Part shown: in pieces, positions 9,127-17,389 of the stretch
Position numbering within the stretch: position 1 is the first letter of the stretch
Layout of the letters: each line of letters begins with the position of its first letter
DNA from: Spirochaetota bacterium
Lineage (GTDB): Bacteria > Spirochaetota > UBA12135 > COTS27 > JAFLEE01
Direction: 5' to 3'
Assembly: GCA_017302015.1 (NCBI GenBank)
Contig: JAFLEE010000003.1
Coordinates: forward strand, 62,001-126,000
DNA length: 64,000 bases
Translations under genes and position numbers: made by a program
The notes under the pieces: generated by a model
What the model saw: only the letters and a program-made list of their open reading frames with translations
Database searches by the model: none
What the model was told of the DNA's origin: nothing

Positions 9127-10159
9127 GGCAGAGTTCCGCCGCCTTGAAGGCGTGCTCCTGCGTCATGGCGTTCTCGGTGCGGTGGAGGCTATCGAGGATG
9201 AGGCTGCCGAAATAGGGGAACCCGGTCTTGCCCTTGCAGTCGATGTAATGCTCGCCCTTCTTATCCACCAGGTAGAGGTGGTCCCCGGATTTCTGGCGGG
9301 CCACGTCGATGTACTTCCGTAGTTCGATGTAGCCCTCGCTTCCCATGAGCACGGCGCGCCCGTCGCCCCAGGTGCCCAGGCCGTCGGGAGTCATCCAATC
9401 GACGCGGTAATGGAAGGTCGCCCCGTTATCGCCCGTCACCGACGCGTCGCCGTAATCCTCCAGTTCGGGGTATTCGGGATGGTGGTAATTGGCCACGCGG
9501 GCGCTCTCGACCACGCCGTCGCGCGCGCCGGTATAGTGGAGGAATTGCTCGCACTGGTGGCTGCCGATATCGGTGAGGATGCCGCCGTACTGGGCCTTCT
9601 TGAAGAACCACGCGGGGCGGGTCGGGGCGGAGAGGCGGTGGGGGCCGAGCCCGATGACGTTATAGACGCGCCCGATGGCGCCCTGCTGCACGAGGTGCCC
9701 GGCGTACACGGCCGCTTCGACGTGGAGGCGCTCGCTATAATAGACCATGTACTTCTTCCCGGTCTCCCGGGTGGTCTTTCGCGCGAGTTCTAATTGCTCC
9801 AGCGAGGTGAAGGGGGTCTTGTCGGTGAAATAATCCTTCCCCGCCCGCATAACCTCGATGCCCAGGGGGCCCCGATCGCACGGGATGGCCGCGGCCGCCA
9901 CGAGGCGAACGTCCTTATCCTCGAGCACTTCGGCCTTGGAGCGGGCGATCTTGCACCCGTATTTTTTCGAGAAATCTTCGGCGCGCTTGGGGTCGCTGTC
10001 CCATACCCATTTGCACGTCGCCCCGGCCTCCACCAGGCCGTTGGTCTGGCCGTTGATGTGCCCGTGGTCTAGGGCCATGACCGCGAACGAGAAGTCGCCC
10101 GGTTTCACCACCGGCTGGGCCTTCCCCACGGGGGCGTAGTTCATGCCATCGCTGGACAT
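9092..10159 (-). CDS. Gfo/Idh/MocA-family oxidoreductase
   Basis: The 355-residue protein has an N-terminal Rossmann fold (about 20-145) and the alpha/beta C-terminal domain of the Gfo/Idh/MocA family. The usual GxGxxG is degenerate (FAVMALDHGHINGQT), and the EKP motif is replaced by DKTPFTS. The catalytic-region motif is present as GGILTDIGSHQCEQF. Members oxidise or reduce sugars and inositols with NAD(P). It is the last gene of a three-gene operon: one base separates it from the TIM-barrel gene upstream. It converges on glpK with a 35-bp overlap. The substrate cannot be told from sequence; the altered nucleotide loop makes the cofactor uncertain. Confidence 0.88.
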   Translation of the reverse strand: MSSDGMNYAPVGKAQPVVKPGDFSFAVMALDHGHINGQTNGLVEAGATCKWVWDSDPKRAEDFSKKYGCKIARSKAEVLEDKDVRLVAAAAIPCDRGPLGIEVMRAGKDYFTDKTPFTSLEQLELARKTTRETGKKYMVYYSERLHVEAAVYAGHLVQQGAIGRVYNVIGLGPHRLSAPTRPAWFFKKAQYGGILTDIGSHQCEQFLHYTGARDGVVESARVANYHHPEYPELEDYGDASVTGDNGATFHYRVDWMTPDGLGTWGDGRAVLMGSEGYIELRKYIDVARQKSGDHLYLVDKKGEHYIDCKGKTGFPYFGSLILDSLHRTENAMTQEHAFKAAELCLKCQAKAVKVA

Positions 10160-10160
10160 C

Positions 10161-11009
10161 TCAGGCCACCTTCATTTTGCGCAGGTTCTTGTAGGAGATC
10201 TCGACGGCCTTGAAGGGGTCGCCGCCGGTCCAGTGGGCGTCCTGCTCCACGCAGTACCAGCGCGTCTTGACCTCTTTGAGGGCCTTGAAGATGGCGGGCC
10301 AGTTGAGGTTCCCTTCGCCGACCTCGCACATCACCACCTCCTCGCGCAACTTCTCGACTTCCTGCCCGTTCTCGGTCGCCTTGTAGGGCATCTGGCGGAC
10401 GGTGAAATCCTTCAGGTGGGCCACGGGCATGCGGCCCTTGACCGAGCGGATCCACGCGGCCACGTCGCCGCCGCCGTACTGCACCCAATAGGTGTCGAGT
10501 TCCACGGCCATGCCGCCCTTCTTCGTGCGCTCCACGAGTTCCTGCATCCAGGTCTTCTTGCCCATCTTCTGGAACTCGAATTTGTGGTTGTGGTAGCCCA
10601 CCGTGATGCCGCTCTTCTTGAATTTCTTCACGACCTCGTTGAACCCGCCGGCCAGCTTGATGACGCCCTCGAGGCTATGGAACTCGTGGGGGGCGTAGCC
10701 CAGGGCGGTGAAATTGCAGCCCGCGGTGGTCATTTGATGGATGGTGGCCTCGGCGGTTTCGGTGAGGTCCTTCCAGCCGTGGTGCCAGGCGCAGCAATAG
10801 AGTTTGTGCTTCTCCAGCAGGTCGCGCAGGGCCTGGGGCTCGATGGGACCGAGGCCGGAGACCTGCACGGCCTTGTAGCCGATCTCTCGCACCCGGGCGA
10901 AGGTGCGGTCGATGTCCGCCGGGGTCTTTAGGAAATCGCGCAGGGTATAGAGTTGGACGGCGATCTGGGTGTCGGGCAATTTGGGGGATTTTTTGGACGG
11001 GGCGCTCAT
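10161..11009 (-). CDS. Sugar phosphate isomerase/epimerase (xylose isomerase-like TIM barrel)
   Basis: The 282-residue protein has the AP-endonuclease-2/xylose-isomerase-like TIM barrel. Marker segments are IAVQLYTLRDFL (strand 1), YHNHKFEFQ, ELDTYWVQYGGGDVAAWI, AHLKDF and EVGEGNLNW, ending in YCVEQD. The Glu, Asp and His residues in these segments are the usual metal and substrate ligands. Such proteins epimerise or isomerise keto-sugars and often work next to Gfo/Idh dehydrogenases, as here on both sides. No signal peptide is seen, so it is cytosolic. Confidence 0.88.
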   Translation of the reverse strand: MSAPSKKSPKLPDTQIAVQLYTLRDFLKTPADIDRTFARVREIGYKAVQVSGLGPIEPQALRDLLEKHKLYCCAWHHGWKDLTETAEATIHQMTTAGCNFTALGYAPHEFHSLEGVIKLAGGFNEVVKKFKKSGITVGYHNHKFEFQKMGKKTWMQELVERTKKGGMAVELDTYWVQYGGGDVAAWIRSVKGRMPVAHLKDFTVRQMPYKATENGQEVEKLREEVVMCEVGEGNLNWPAIFKALKEVKTRWYCVEQDAHWTGGDPFKAVEISYKNLRKMKVA

Positions 11010-11030
11010 GTTTCCTCTCTTTTTTTGGGC

Positions 11031-12188
11031 CTATTTGTTTCCGTAAGTGCTGCTTAGGTCGACCGGGCTCCCGCCGACGGCCGCCTTCTTCTGGTAGCGG
11101 GATCCGGCGATGAGTTTCTTGAGGAATTTATCATACCGGCCGGAATCCATGGGGAGGTCCACGGTGCACTCCTCGGCGGAGGACAGCAGCATGGCGTTGG
11201 CGAATTCGACGGAATAGATGCCCTCCTTCGCCGGGGAAAGGAGGGTCTTTTTCTCGAGGATCGCCGCGGCGAAGTTCTCCATGATTTCGGTATGCTGCCC
11301 GCCGTGCCCGGAAACGGGGATCTCCACGTTCCACTTGGACGGGGTGGCGAAGCCCTGCTCGGATTTTTTACTGAACTCCGACATGGGGACTTCGTTTCGT
11401 TCGTAGCTCAGTTTATCCCGCTCGTAGACCAGTTTTCCCCGCTCGCCCACGACCTCGAGGCGGTTGGTGCCGGGGGCCTCCCCGGTGGAGGTGATGAAGA
11501 CGAGTTTCGCCCCGTCCGGGTACTCGAAATAGGCGGTCACGTCGTCCTCCACCTCGATGTCGTGGTAGCGGCCCAGGGTGGCGAAGGCGCGGATTTTGGA
11601 GGGGTTGCCGAAGAGCCACCACACCAGGTCGAGGTTATGGGGGCATTGGTTGAGGAGCACCCCGCCGCCCTCGCCCTTCCAGGTCGCCCGCCAATCGCCC
11701 GAGGCGTAGTACTGCTCCGTGCGGAACCAATTCGTGATGATCCAATTCACCCGGCGGATCTGCCCCAATTCCCCCCCGCGGATGAGCTCGCGCATCTTCT
11801 GGTAATAGAGATCGGTGCGCTGGTTGAACATGGCGGCGAAGATCTGCCCCTCCTTCTTGTGCGCGCCGATGAGCCGCTCGCAATCGGCCTTATGCACCGA
11901 AATGGGCTTCTCCACCAGCACATGGAGCCCCTGCTCGAGGGCGTCGATGCCGATGGTCGTGTGGTCGAAATGCGGCACGGCGATGAGGATCGCGTCGATG
12001 AGGCCGCTGCGGATCATTTCACGGCTGTCCGCGAAATGCTTGACCCCGGGAAAAGGGGCCAATTTCTGGGCGTTCACGTCGCAGAGGGCCGCGAGTTCCA
12101 TCCCCTTCACCTTGCCGTCGAGCAAGGTGCGCGCGTGGCTACTACCCATATTACCGATGCCGACGATCCCGAGCCTGACCTTCTTCAT
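11031..12188 (-). CDS. Gfo/Idh/MocA-family oxidoreductase
   Basis: The 385-residue protein has a clean Rossmann loop GIVGIGNMGSSH near the N-terminus and the EKPISVHKADCE motif. The catalytic-region segment GGGVLLNQCPHNLDLVWWLFG carries the expected Asn/His/Asp pattern. It is the first gene of the operon with the TIM-barrel isomerase and a second oxidoreductase. A GGAG ribosome-binding site precedes the ATG. Its promoter overlaps a near-palindromic LacI-type operator at 12234-12247, so the operon is probably sugar-induced. The exact substrate is unknown. Confidence 0.92.
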   Translation of the reverse strand: MKKVRLGIVGIGNMGSSHARTLLDGKVKGMELAALCDVNAQKLAPFPGVKHFADSREMIRSGLIDAILIAVPHFDHTTIGIDALEQGLHVLVEKPISVHKADCERLIGAHKKEGQIFAAMFNQRTDLYYQKMRELIRGGELGQIRRVNWIITNWFRTEQYYASGDWRATWKGEGGGVLLNQCPHNLDLVWWLFGNPSKIRAFATLGRYHDIEVEDDVTAYFEYPDGAKLVFITSTGEAPGTNRLEVVGERGKLVYERDKLSYERNEVPMSEFSKKSEQGFATPSKWNVEIPVSGHGGQHTEIMENFAAAILEKKTLLSPAKEGIYSVEFANAMLLSSAEECTVDLPMDSGRYDKFLKKLIAGSRYQKKAAVGGSPVDLSSTYGNK

Positions 12189-12219
12189 GCGATTCTCCTG
12201 CGGCCGCGTTGCCGAACTG

Positions 12220-12248
12220 ATTTTAGCATTTCATGAAACCGGTTGCAT
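12220..12248 (-). promoter_or_regulatory. Promoter of the Gfo/Idh operon
   Basis: TAAAAT on the minus strand (12220-12225) lies 31 bases before the ATG. The -35 region (ATGCAA at 12243-12248, 17-base spacer) is weak and lies within the operator. Confidence 0.5.
12234..12247. promoter_or_regulatory. LacI/CcpA-type operator
   Basis: TGAAACCGGTTGCA is one base from a perfect palindrome and fits the TGnAAnCGnTnnCA consensus of LacI/GalR-family and cre sites. It covers the spacer and -35 of the operon promoter, the expected place for a repressor. A LacI-family regulator gene lies at 34155-35174, but its link to this site is unproven. Confidence 0.65.
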
Positions 12249-12277
12249 AAACGGATCGGGAAAAATCCCGGAACGCC

Positions 12278-13210
12278 TCAAAAGGCGAACGTCACGCTGA
12301 AAATATGGTTGCCCAGGCCTCCGAGGCGCAAGGGGTAGGAGAGGGCGTAATCGATGACCACGGGGCCGACCACCCCGCCGAACCCGATCGAGACGTTCTG
12401 CCCGTCGAGCGGCCCGATCATCTCCAAGCCGATGCCCGAATGGAAGCGCCGCCCGGCGAAGAAGGTTTCGCCGCCGAACTTCAGGTTGACCTTGCTGGTA
12501 TCCACCACGAAATGCGTGTCCATGGCGATGACGAAGCGCTGGATGGAATAGGCGAGGCCGAAGACGATGGAGCGCGGCACATAATCGATATTCGTGGTAT
12601 AGATGCCCTGCGCGACGAAGTTCATGCGCACGAGGTTCATACCGACGAGCGCGATGGAGACCGTGTCGAAGGGCGAAAAATGCAGCCCCACATTGAGGTT
12701 GGGCGTCAGCGGCGGATTGAAGTAGGGCGGGGTCTCCGCCAGGTTCGCCGGCGTGACGACGAAATATTGACCGGTCAGGGTGGCCCCAAGGGCCAGTTTC
12801 TTGACGATCTTGATCCCGTAGCCCACGCTCAACTGGAACTCGTCGTAGGCCGCCTGATTCTCATTGTTGACGAGCAGCGCATTGACGGCGATACCGAAAC
12901 CGCTTTCAGTCTTGATGATCTTGCCTTTTTTCACCGGCAAGATGAGCGAACCGGAAAGGTTCATGATGAAACTCTGGCCGAGGTCCAGCCCGAGGCCCCG
13001 GGGCATGACGCTGAGGGACACGAGTTTGCGGGGAATGCTGGGGATGAGGGCCGGGTTCACCAGGATGACGCTTCCGCTCACCGGCAAGGCGGCGTTCGCA
13101 TTGGCGATGGCGCGGGTCCTGGCGTCGAAATCCACGAACGTTTCGAAGGCACCGAAAAGGTTTACACTACTGGAAGCCAGTATGACCAGGAGGATGCGGC
13201 TTAATTTCAT
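12278..13210 (-). CDS. Outer-membrane beta-barrel protein (PorV/FadL-like)
   Basis: The chosen ATG at 13208-13210 gives 310 residues with a clear signal peptide MKLSRILLVILASSSVNLFG. The frame is open another 26 codons, but the promoter at 13246-13275 lies inside that extension. After the signal comes an early motif ANANAALPVSGSVILVNPAL, typical of PorV/FadL/UPF0164-like barrels (a run of small residues then NPA). Amphipathic strands follow and the protein ends in aromatic FSVTFAF. An outer-membrane location is therefore likely. The ligand is unknown. It follows dnaA on the same strand but has its own strong promoter. Confidence 0.75.
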   Translation of the reverse strand: MKLSRILLVILASSSVNLFGAFETFVDFDARTRAIANANAALPVSGSVILVNPALIPSIPRKLVSLSVMPRGLGLDLGQSFIMNLSGSLILPVKKGKIIKTESGFGIAVNALLVNNENQAAYDEFQLSVGYGIKIVKKLALGATLTGQYFVVTPANLAETPPYFNPPLTPNLNVGLHFSPFDTVSIALVGMNLVRMNFVAQGIYTTNIDYVPRSIVFGLAYSIQRFVIAMDTHFVVDTSKVNLKFGGETFFAGRRFHSGIGLEMIGPLDGQNVSIGFGGVVGPVVIDYALSYPLRLGGLGNHIFSVTFAF

Positions 13211-13245
13211 GGTGAGCGGGGCTCTCGGGTGGTGCGATATATATA

Positions 13246-13275
13246 AGTATACGTCCACTTGAAAAAGGGTGTCAA
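13246..13275 (-). promoter_or_regulatory. Strong promoter of the outer-membrane protein gene
   Basis: On the minus strand TTGACA (13270-13275), an 18-base spacer and TATACT (13246-13251) form a near-consensus sigma-70 promoter. The -35 lies inside a 14-bp element shared with the rpmH promoter. Confidence 0.85.
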
Positions 13276-13375
13276 ATTCGACCCCCATTCGCCAGCACCG
13301 GTAAAGGCAGGTTTACGCAAGGCCTATTCTACCAATAAAACCGCTTTCCTACCCCGGACGGGGAACGGGCCCATG

Positions 13376-14719
13376 TCAACCCACGCCTTGGAGGATGGTT
13401 TCCGCTGTTTTCCTCAAAAGCGGGTCTTCCTTCAATCGCTGTTCCACGGCCTGGCAGGCCTGCACCACGGCCGAAGGGCTTTTTCCGCCCAGGAGCCGGG
13501 CGATCTCGTTGACCCCCACCTTCCCGTGGTGGCGCAGCAGATACATGGCCAATTGGCGGTACTGGCTGAGGCCCCGATCGCGCCGGGCCGATTTCAGGTC
13601 TCCCAGGGAATGGCGGGAATAATTGGCGACGGAGACGAGCAGTCGATCGGGGGTGAGTTCTCCCCCCGAGGGGTTGAGGCAATCGCCTAAGTGCTTCTGG
13701 CAATAGGCGTGGTCGATGGTTTCCCCGTGGATATCCCGTAGGATGGTGAGTTTGCGCACCGCGGCGATCACGCGCCGGCAATCGGGCGGCAGGCGATTCG
13801 CCAGGAACTCCCGGGTTTCCTCGCTCAGATCGAAATCCGCTTCCTTCAGGTAGAAATCAAGCAGCGCCCGGCGGGCGGGAGCGGCGGGGGGCTCGAGTTC
13901 GGCGATGAGCCCGCTGGCCAGCCGGCTCTTGAGGCGCTCGTCCAACCCCCCGAGTTCGCCCGGCGGCACATCGCTGGTGAAGACCAATTGCTTTCCCGGC
14001 TGGTAGATCTCGTTGAACAAGTGGAAGAATTCGAGGGCGGTCTCGGTCTTTCCGGAGAGGAGTTGGACATCGTCGAGGAGGAACACGTCGAGGCTGCGGT
14101 ATTGGAGGCGGAACAGGCGGTCGGTGCGGTTGCGGATGGCGTCGATGAATTCGGTGACGAACTGGTCGACGCGGACGTAGCGGACCTTGAGGTAGGGATG
14201 GTGCTCGAGGAAATGCCGGCCGATGGCCTGGATGAGGTGGGTTTTCCCGGTTCCGGCGCACCCGTAGAGGTAGAGCGGGCTGATGCTCCCCAAATGGGAG
14301 CAGATTTTGCGGGCGCATTCGAAGGCCAAGCGGTTATTGGCGTGGGGGACGTAGCGGTCGAACGTATTCTGGGGATGGAAGGCCGCGGGAAGGCCCGCCG
14401 TCTGCGGTGCGGGCTCCGGAGGCCGGGAATTCACAATAGGCGAATTCGGGGCCGCGGGCGGCGTGGCCGAGTTCACGAGGATCTCCACGCGCCATTTTTG
14501 CCCGGAAGCTTCTTCGAGGAGCTGGGAGAGGCGGGGCAGGTACTGGCGGGAAATGCGCTCTTTCTTGAAATGGCTGGCCGTGGAAAAGCGGACGCGCTCG
14601 CCCTCGACCTCGACGAAATGCAGGTCGTCGAGCCATATGGCGGCCTCTTCCGCGGGAACTTGCCCCTTGAGCGCCTCGAGGGCGGTCTGGAAAAAAATGG
14701 GTTGGTTTCCCGTGGCCAC
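13376..14719 (-). CDS. dnaA: Chromosomal replication initiator DnaA, divergent DNA-recognition motif
   Basis: A GTG at 14717-14719 after GGGAGGGAGC is the likely start (447 residues); the ATG nine codons upstream lies in the -10 box. Domain I, a Pro-rich linker, the AAA+ domain III and domain IV are all present. Domain III has FDRYVPHANNRLAFECAR, Walker A GCAGTGKTHL, Walker B VFLLDDVQLL, sensor I FTSDVPP and DERLKSRL with the arginine finger. Domain IV keeps YRQLAMYLLRHH, but the signature GGRDHTTV that reads the DnaA box is replaced by GGKSPSAV. So DNA recognition should differ from TTATCCACA. DnaA melts oriC and loads the replicative helicase. Neighbours rpmH-rnpA-yidD-yidC confirm it is the origin-region gene. 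Confidence 0.93.
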   Translation of the reverse strand: MATGNQPIFFQTALEALKGQVPAEEAAIWLDDLHFVEVEGERVRFSTASHFKKERISRQYLPRLSQLLEEASGQKWRVEILVNSATPPAAPNSPIVNSRPPEPAPQTAGLPAAFHPQNTFDRYVPHANNRLAFECARKICSHLGSISPLYLYGCAGTGKTHLIQAIGRHFLEHHPYLKVRYVRVDQFVTEFIDAIRNRTDRLFRLQYRSLDVFLLDDVQLLSGKTETALEFFHLFNEIYQPGKQLVFTSDVPPGELGGLDERLKSRLASGLIAELEPPAAPARRALLDFYLKEADFDLSEETREFLANRLPPDCRRVIAAVRKLTILRDIHGETIDHAYCQKHLGDCLNPSGGELTPDRLLVSVANYSRHSLGDLKSARRDRGLSQYRQLAMYLLRHHGKVGVNEIARLLGGKSPSAVVQACQAVEQRLKEDPLLRKTAETILQGVG

Positions 14720-14744
14720 GCTCCCTCCCAGGCAGGCGAGCGGC

Positions 14745-14774
14745 ATTATAGCCCCCGCTTTCGGCGTCCATCAA
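14745..14774 (-). promoter_or_regulatory. Promoter of dnaA
   Basis: TTGATG (14769-14774), 18 bases, and TATAAT (14745-14750) on the minus strand. The -10 overlaps the upstream ATG, which supports the GTG start. Confidence 0.65.
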
Positions 14775-14820
14775 CTTTCACGTGAGAACGCTCCGTGGAA
14801 AGGATTTCAAGGCGACGAAT

Positions 14821-14849
14821 TTGACACCCCTGTGGGCAAGCGTTATAAT
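14821..14849 (+). promoter_or_regulatory. Consensus promoter of rpmH
   Basis: TTGACA (14821-14826), a 17-base spacer and TATAAT (14844-14849) match the sigma-70 consensus exactly. It drives the rpmH-rnpA-yidD-yidC-jag block. The -35 lies in the 14-bp element CGAATTTGACACCC at 14816-14829. Confidence 0.9.
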
Positions 14850-14945
14850 CTGCGCGAACTTCCGGGCCGAAATTCCTCATTAATGTAGCCGCCTTTTTCC
14901 TTCGTCCCCGAATTCAACCCGAATTTTCAATCTCCAAGGTTCGCC

Positions 14946-15092
14946 ATGAAACGCACGTACCAACCCAGCAAACTCAAACGCGCCAAGGTCGCCGGTTTCC
15001 GAAAGCGCATGAAGACCAAAGATGGCCGCAAGATCATCAACGCGCGCCGAAAAAAAGGGCGCCGCCGCCTGTCGGCCACCAGCGCCCACTGA
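14946..15092 (+). CDS. rpmH: 50S ribosomal protein L34
   Basis: The 48-residue, very basic protein starts [20 protein letters not shown] and continues with [18 protein letters not shown], the standard L34 sequence. L34 is a small protein of the large ribosomal subunit. It is the first gene of the rpmH-rnpA-yidD-yidC block, divergent from dnaA, and sits about 97 bases downstream of a consensus -10 box. The rnpA start follows after two bases. Confidence 0.98.
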   Translation: MKRTYQPSKLKRAKVAGFRKRMKTKDGRKIINARRKKGRRRLSATSAH

Positions 15093-15094
15093 CA

Positions 15095-15412
15095 TTGAAC
15101 GGACCGCGCGTTAGGCTGCGCGACTACCGCGCCCTCATCGCCAGGGGCCGCAAGCTCTTCAGCCCCTGCTACCTGGTCTACGCGATGCCCTACGGGCGCA
15201 CCGTCTTCAAGGCCGCGGTCAAAAAACGCATCGGGAACGCCGTGGCGCGAAACCGCGAAAAGCGACACATCCGGGCCGCCTTGCGTCACACGACGCTTAA
15301 GAGCCCGCATCTGGTGCTTGTCATCCTCACGCGTCCCGCCGGCATGGGGTTCGCAGAGAAACAGGCCCTGCTTCGTTCCTGCCTTCGCCCCCTGGCCCCC
15401 CGCCATGACTGA
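15095..15412 (+). CDS. rnpA: Ribonuclease P protein component
   Basis: The 105-residue protein starts at TTG two bases after the rpmH stop. It contains the RnpA signature KAAVKKRIGNAVARNREKRH, with the RNR motif that contacts the RNase P RNA. RnpA is the protein subunit that helps the catalytic RNA cut the 5' leader from pre-tRNAs. The length is normal for the family. Its stop overlaps the yidD start by 8 bases, so translation of the two is probably coupled. Confidence 0.95.
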   Translation: MNGPRVRLRDYRALIARGRKLFSPCYLVYAMPYGRTVFKAAVKKRIGNAVARNREKRHIRAALRHTTLKSPHLVLVILTRPAGMGFAEKQALLRSCLRPLAPRHD

Positions 15413-15629
15413 GTGGACCACCCTCCCCATCCGCTTCTACCGCTGGCTCTTCGCCGGCAAACCCGCCGTCTGCCGCTACCAACCCACCTGCAGCCAATAC
15501 GCCCTCGATGCCGTTCGCGAATGGGGTCCGCTTTTGGGCTACGCGCTGGCTCTCTGGCGCATCCTCCGCTGCCACCCGTTCGCCCATCCCCGCGTGGATG
15601 AGGTTCCCCGGCGCCATCCCTCCATCTGA
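15405..15629 (+). CDS. yidD: Membrane protein insertion efficiency factor YidD
   Basis: The 74-residue protein has the YidD signature CRYQPTCSQYALDAV and a later GYALALWRILRCHPF stretch, with the three conserved cysteines. YidD is a small membrane-associated protein that aids YidC-dependent insertion of inner-membrane proteins. It overlaps rnpA by 8 bases and lies 21 bases before yidC, the usual order. Confidence 0.95.
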   Translation: MTEWTTLPIRFYRWLFAGKPAVCRYQPTCSQYALDAVREWGPLLGYALALWRILRCHPFAHPRVDEVPRRHPSI

Positions 15630-15650
15630 AATCCCCCTACGGACATCCCC

Positions 15651-17363
15651 ATGAGTCAACCCTCCGGCTTCAACCTCGAAAAGTGGCGTTTCCCCATCGC
15701 CATGGTGCTCTCCTTCGCCATCATCCTCGGGTGGGTCTGGTTCACCCAGAAGAACGCGCCCGCGCAGAAGCCCACGCCGGCGGCGGCCCCCCTTGCGGCG
15801 GGCGTCTCCAATCTCACCGCCGCGGTCTCCGCCGTTTCGCCCATGGCCCCCGTCGCCGTGATGGCCGCCCCCGCCGAGAAGGCGATCCCGGCCAAATTAG
15901 CGGTGCTCGAGAACGACGACCTTCGCATCACCCTCTCCTCCCGCGGAGGCGTGGTCGTCTCGAACCTCTACAAAAAGAGCCCCAAGGGCTCCTTCGTCGA
16001 TTTCGAGGAGGGCTCCCTCTCCAACCACCATTGCGGCTCGCTCATCTTCGGCAATAAACTCGACCAAACCCCCCTCGACCAGGCCTTCGAACTCTCCGAA
16101 TCCTCCCCGCGCCACCAAGTCTGGCGCGCGCGCATCGAGCAGGCCGGCGCCGCCTACGATCTCGTGAAGCGCTACGACCTGAACTCCAACGACCTCAAAC
16201 TCACCCTGCGCATGGAGCACCGCGTCGGCCCCGGCCTCCAGGGCTCGCTGATGCTCCTAAACGGCTCCTCCATCGGCCCGAGCCTCCCCGCCGACAAGCG
16301 CACCTCCTTCGACGTGCTCACCGCCGCGCGCGTGACCGGGAACAGCTATAACGTCGCCCTCGCCCCGGGGATGTTCTCTTCCACCAGCAAATACGAGACC
16401 CACCCGGCCACCGAATGGATCGCCCTCCATAGCCGCTATTATTTCAAGGCCCTGCGGCCCGACCAAGGCGGCGCGGTGGCCCATTTCCTGGCCAAGCACG
16501 ATTCGGTGACGAACCTTCCCGTCGGCGGCTATGAAGTGCCCTTCACCCTGGCGGCGGGCGGCGTCTACGAATCGCGCTTCACCTACTCCTTCCTTCCGAA
16601 AGATCGAAGTCTTCTGAGCAAACTTACCGATGCGACAGGTATTCAGTTTTATAAGATCTTTGATCAATATGAAATTATGTATCTGCTTGCGAATGCCATG
16701 TATTACCCCATGACGTTCATCAACGGCTTCGTGAAGAATTACGGCATCACCATCCTCATCCTCACGCTCTTCCTCAAGATGATCACCTGGCCGCTCAACC
16801 AGAAGAGCCTCGTGACCATGCAGAAGATGCAGTCGCTGAAGCCCAAGATCGACGAGATCCAGAAGTCCTATAAGGGCGACGCCCAGAAGATCAACCAGGC
16901 CACCATGGCCCTCTACCAGAAGGAGAAGGTGAACCCCCTCTCCGGCTGCCTGCCCATGCTCATCCCCATGCCGGTCTTCTTCGCCCTCTATTCCCTCTTC
17001 CGGAACATGATCGAGATGGATCTCCAATCCTTCCTGTGGATCAAGGACCTCTCGCTCCCCGACATGGCCTTCCTCCTGCCCTTCGAGATCCCCTTCATCG
17101 GGCATTACGTGAACCTCCTGCCCATCATCATGACCCTCACCCAGGTCCTGCAATCGGTGCGCACCCCCCAGCCCGACGCCTCCGCCAACTCCACCCAGAC
17201 CTTCATCTTCAAGTACATCTTCCCGTTCATGTTCCTGTTCATCCTCTGGAGCATGCCCAGCGCGCTGGTCCTCTTCTGGACCCTGCAGAACATCGTCTCG
17301 TGGCTCCAGGCCGAATGGGTGCGTTCCCGCAAGAACCGCGCCGTCGCGGCCCCTTCCCGCTAA
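15651..17363 (+). CDS. yidC: Membrane protein insertase YidC
   Basis: The 570-residue protein is of the long Gram-negative type. It has an N-terminal anchor (about 16-32), an Ala/Pro-rich linker, a large periplasmic P1 domain (about 80-320), and the conserved core helices from about 345 on. The core holds YGITILILTLFLKMITWPL, with KSLVTMQKMQSLKPKIDEI as the cytosolic loop and NPLSGCLPMLIPMPVFFALY. YidC inserts and folds inner-membrane proteins, with or without Sec. About 80 bases at 16611-16690, just before the core, are only 34% GC against well over 60% around them. The reading frame and protein are intact there. Confidence 0.96.
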   Translation: MSQPSGFNLEKWRFPIAMVLSFAIILGWVWFTQKNAPAQKPTPAAAPLAAGVSNLTAAVSAVSPMAPVAVMAAPAEKAIPAKLAVLENDDLRITLSSRGGVVVSNLYKKSPKGSFVDFEEGSLSNHHCGSLIFGNKLDQTPLDQAFELSESSPRHQVWRARIEQAGAAYDLVKRYDLNSNDLKLTLRMEHRVGPGLQGSLMLLNGSSIGPSLPADKRTSFDVLTAARVTGNSYNVALAPGMFSSTSKYETHPATEWIALHSRYYFKALRPDQGGAVAHFLAKHDSVTNLPVGGYEVPFTLAAGGVYESRFTYSFLPKDRSLLSKLTDATGIQFYKIFDQYEIMYLLANAMYYPMTFINGFVKNYGITILILTLFLKMITWPLNQKSLVTMQKMQSLKPKIDEIQKSYKGDAQKINQATMALYQKEKVNPLSGCLPMLIPMPVFFALYSLFRNMIEMDLQSFLWIKDLSLPDMAFLLPFEIPFIGHYVNLLPIIMTLTQVLQSVRTPQPDASANSTQTFIFKYIFPFMFLFILWSMPSALVLFWTLQNIVSWLQAEWVRSRKNRAVAAPSR

Positions 17364-17389
17364 TTCCAACCCCCATCGAGGAGGACGTC

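Noticed and set aside
13211-14945. oriC with DnaA boxes
   Set aside because: AT-rich stretches exist near 13235-13250, but I found no cluster of standard boxes by eye, so I do not annotate oriC. Given the altered DnaA the boxes may differ.
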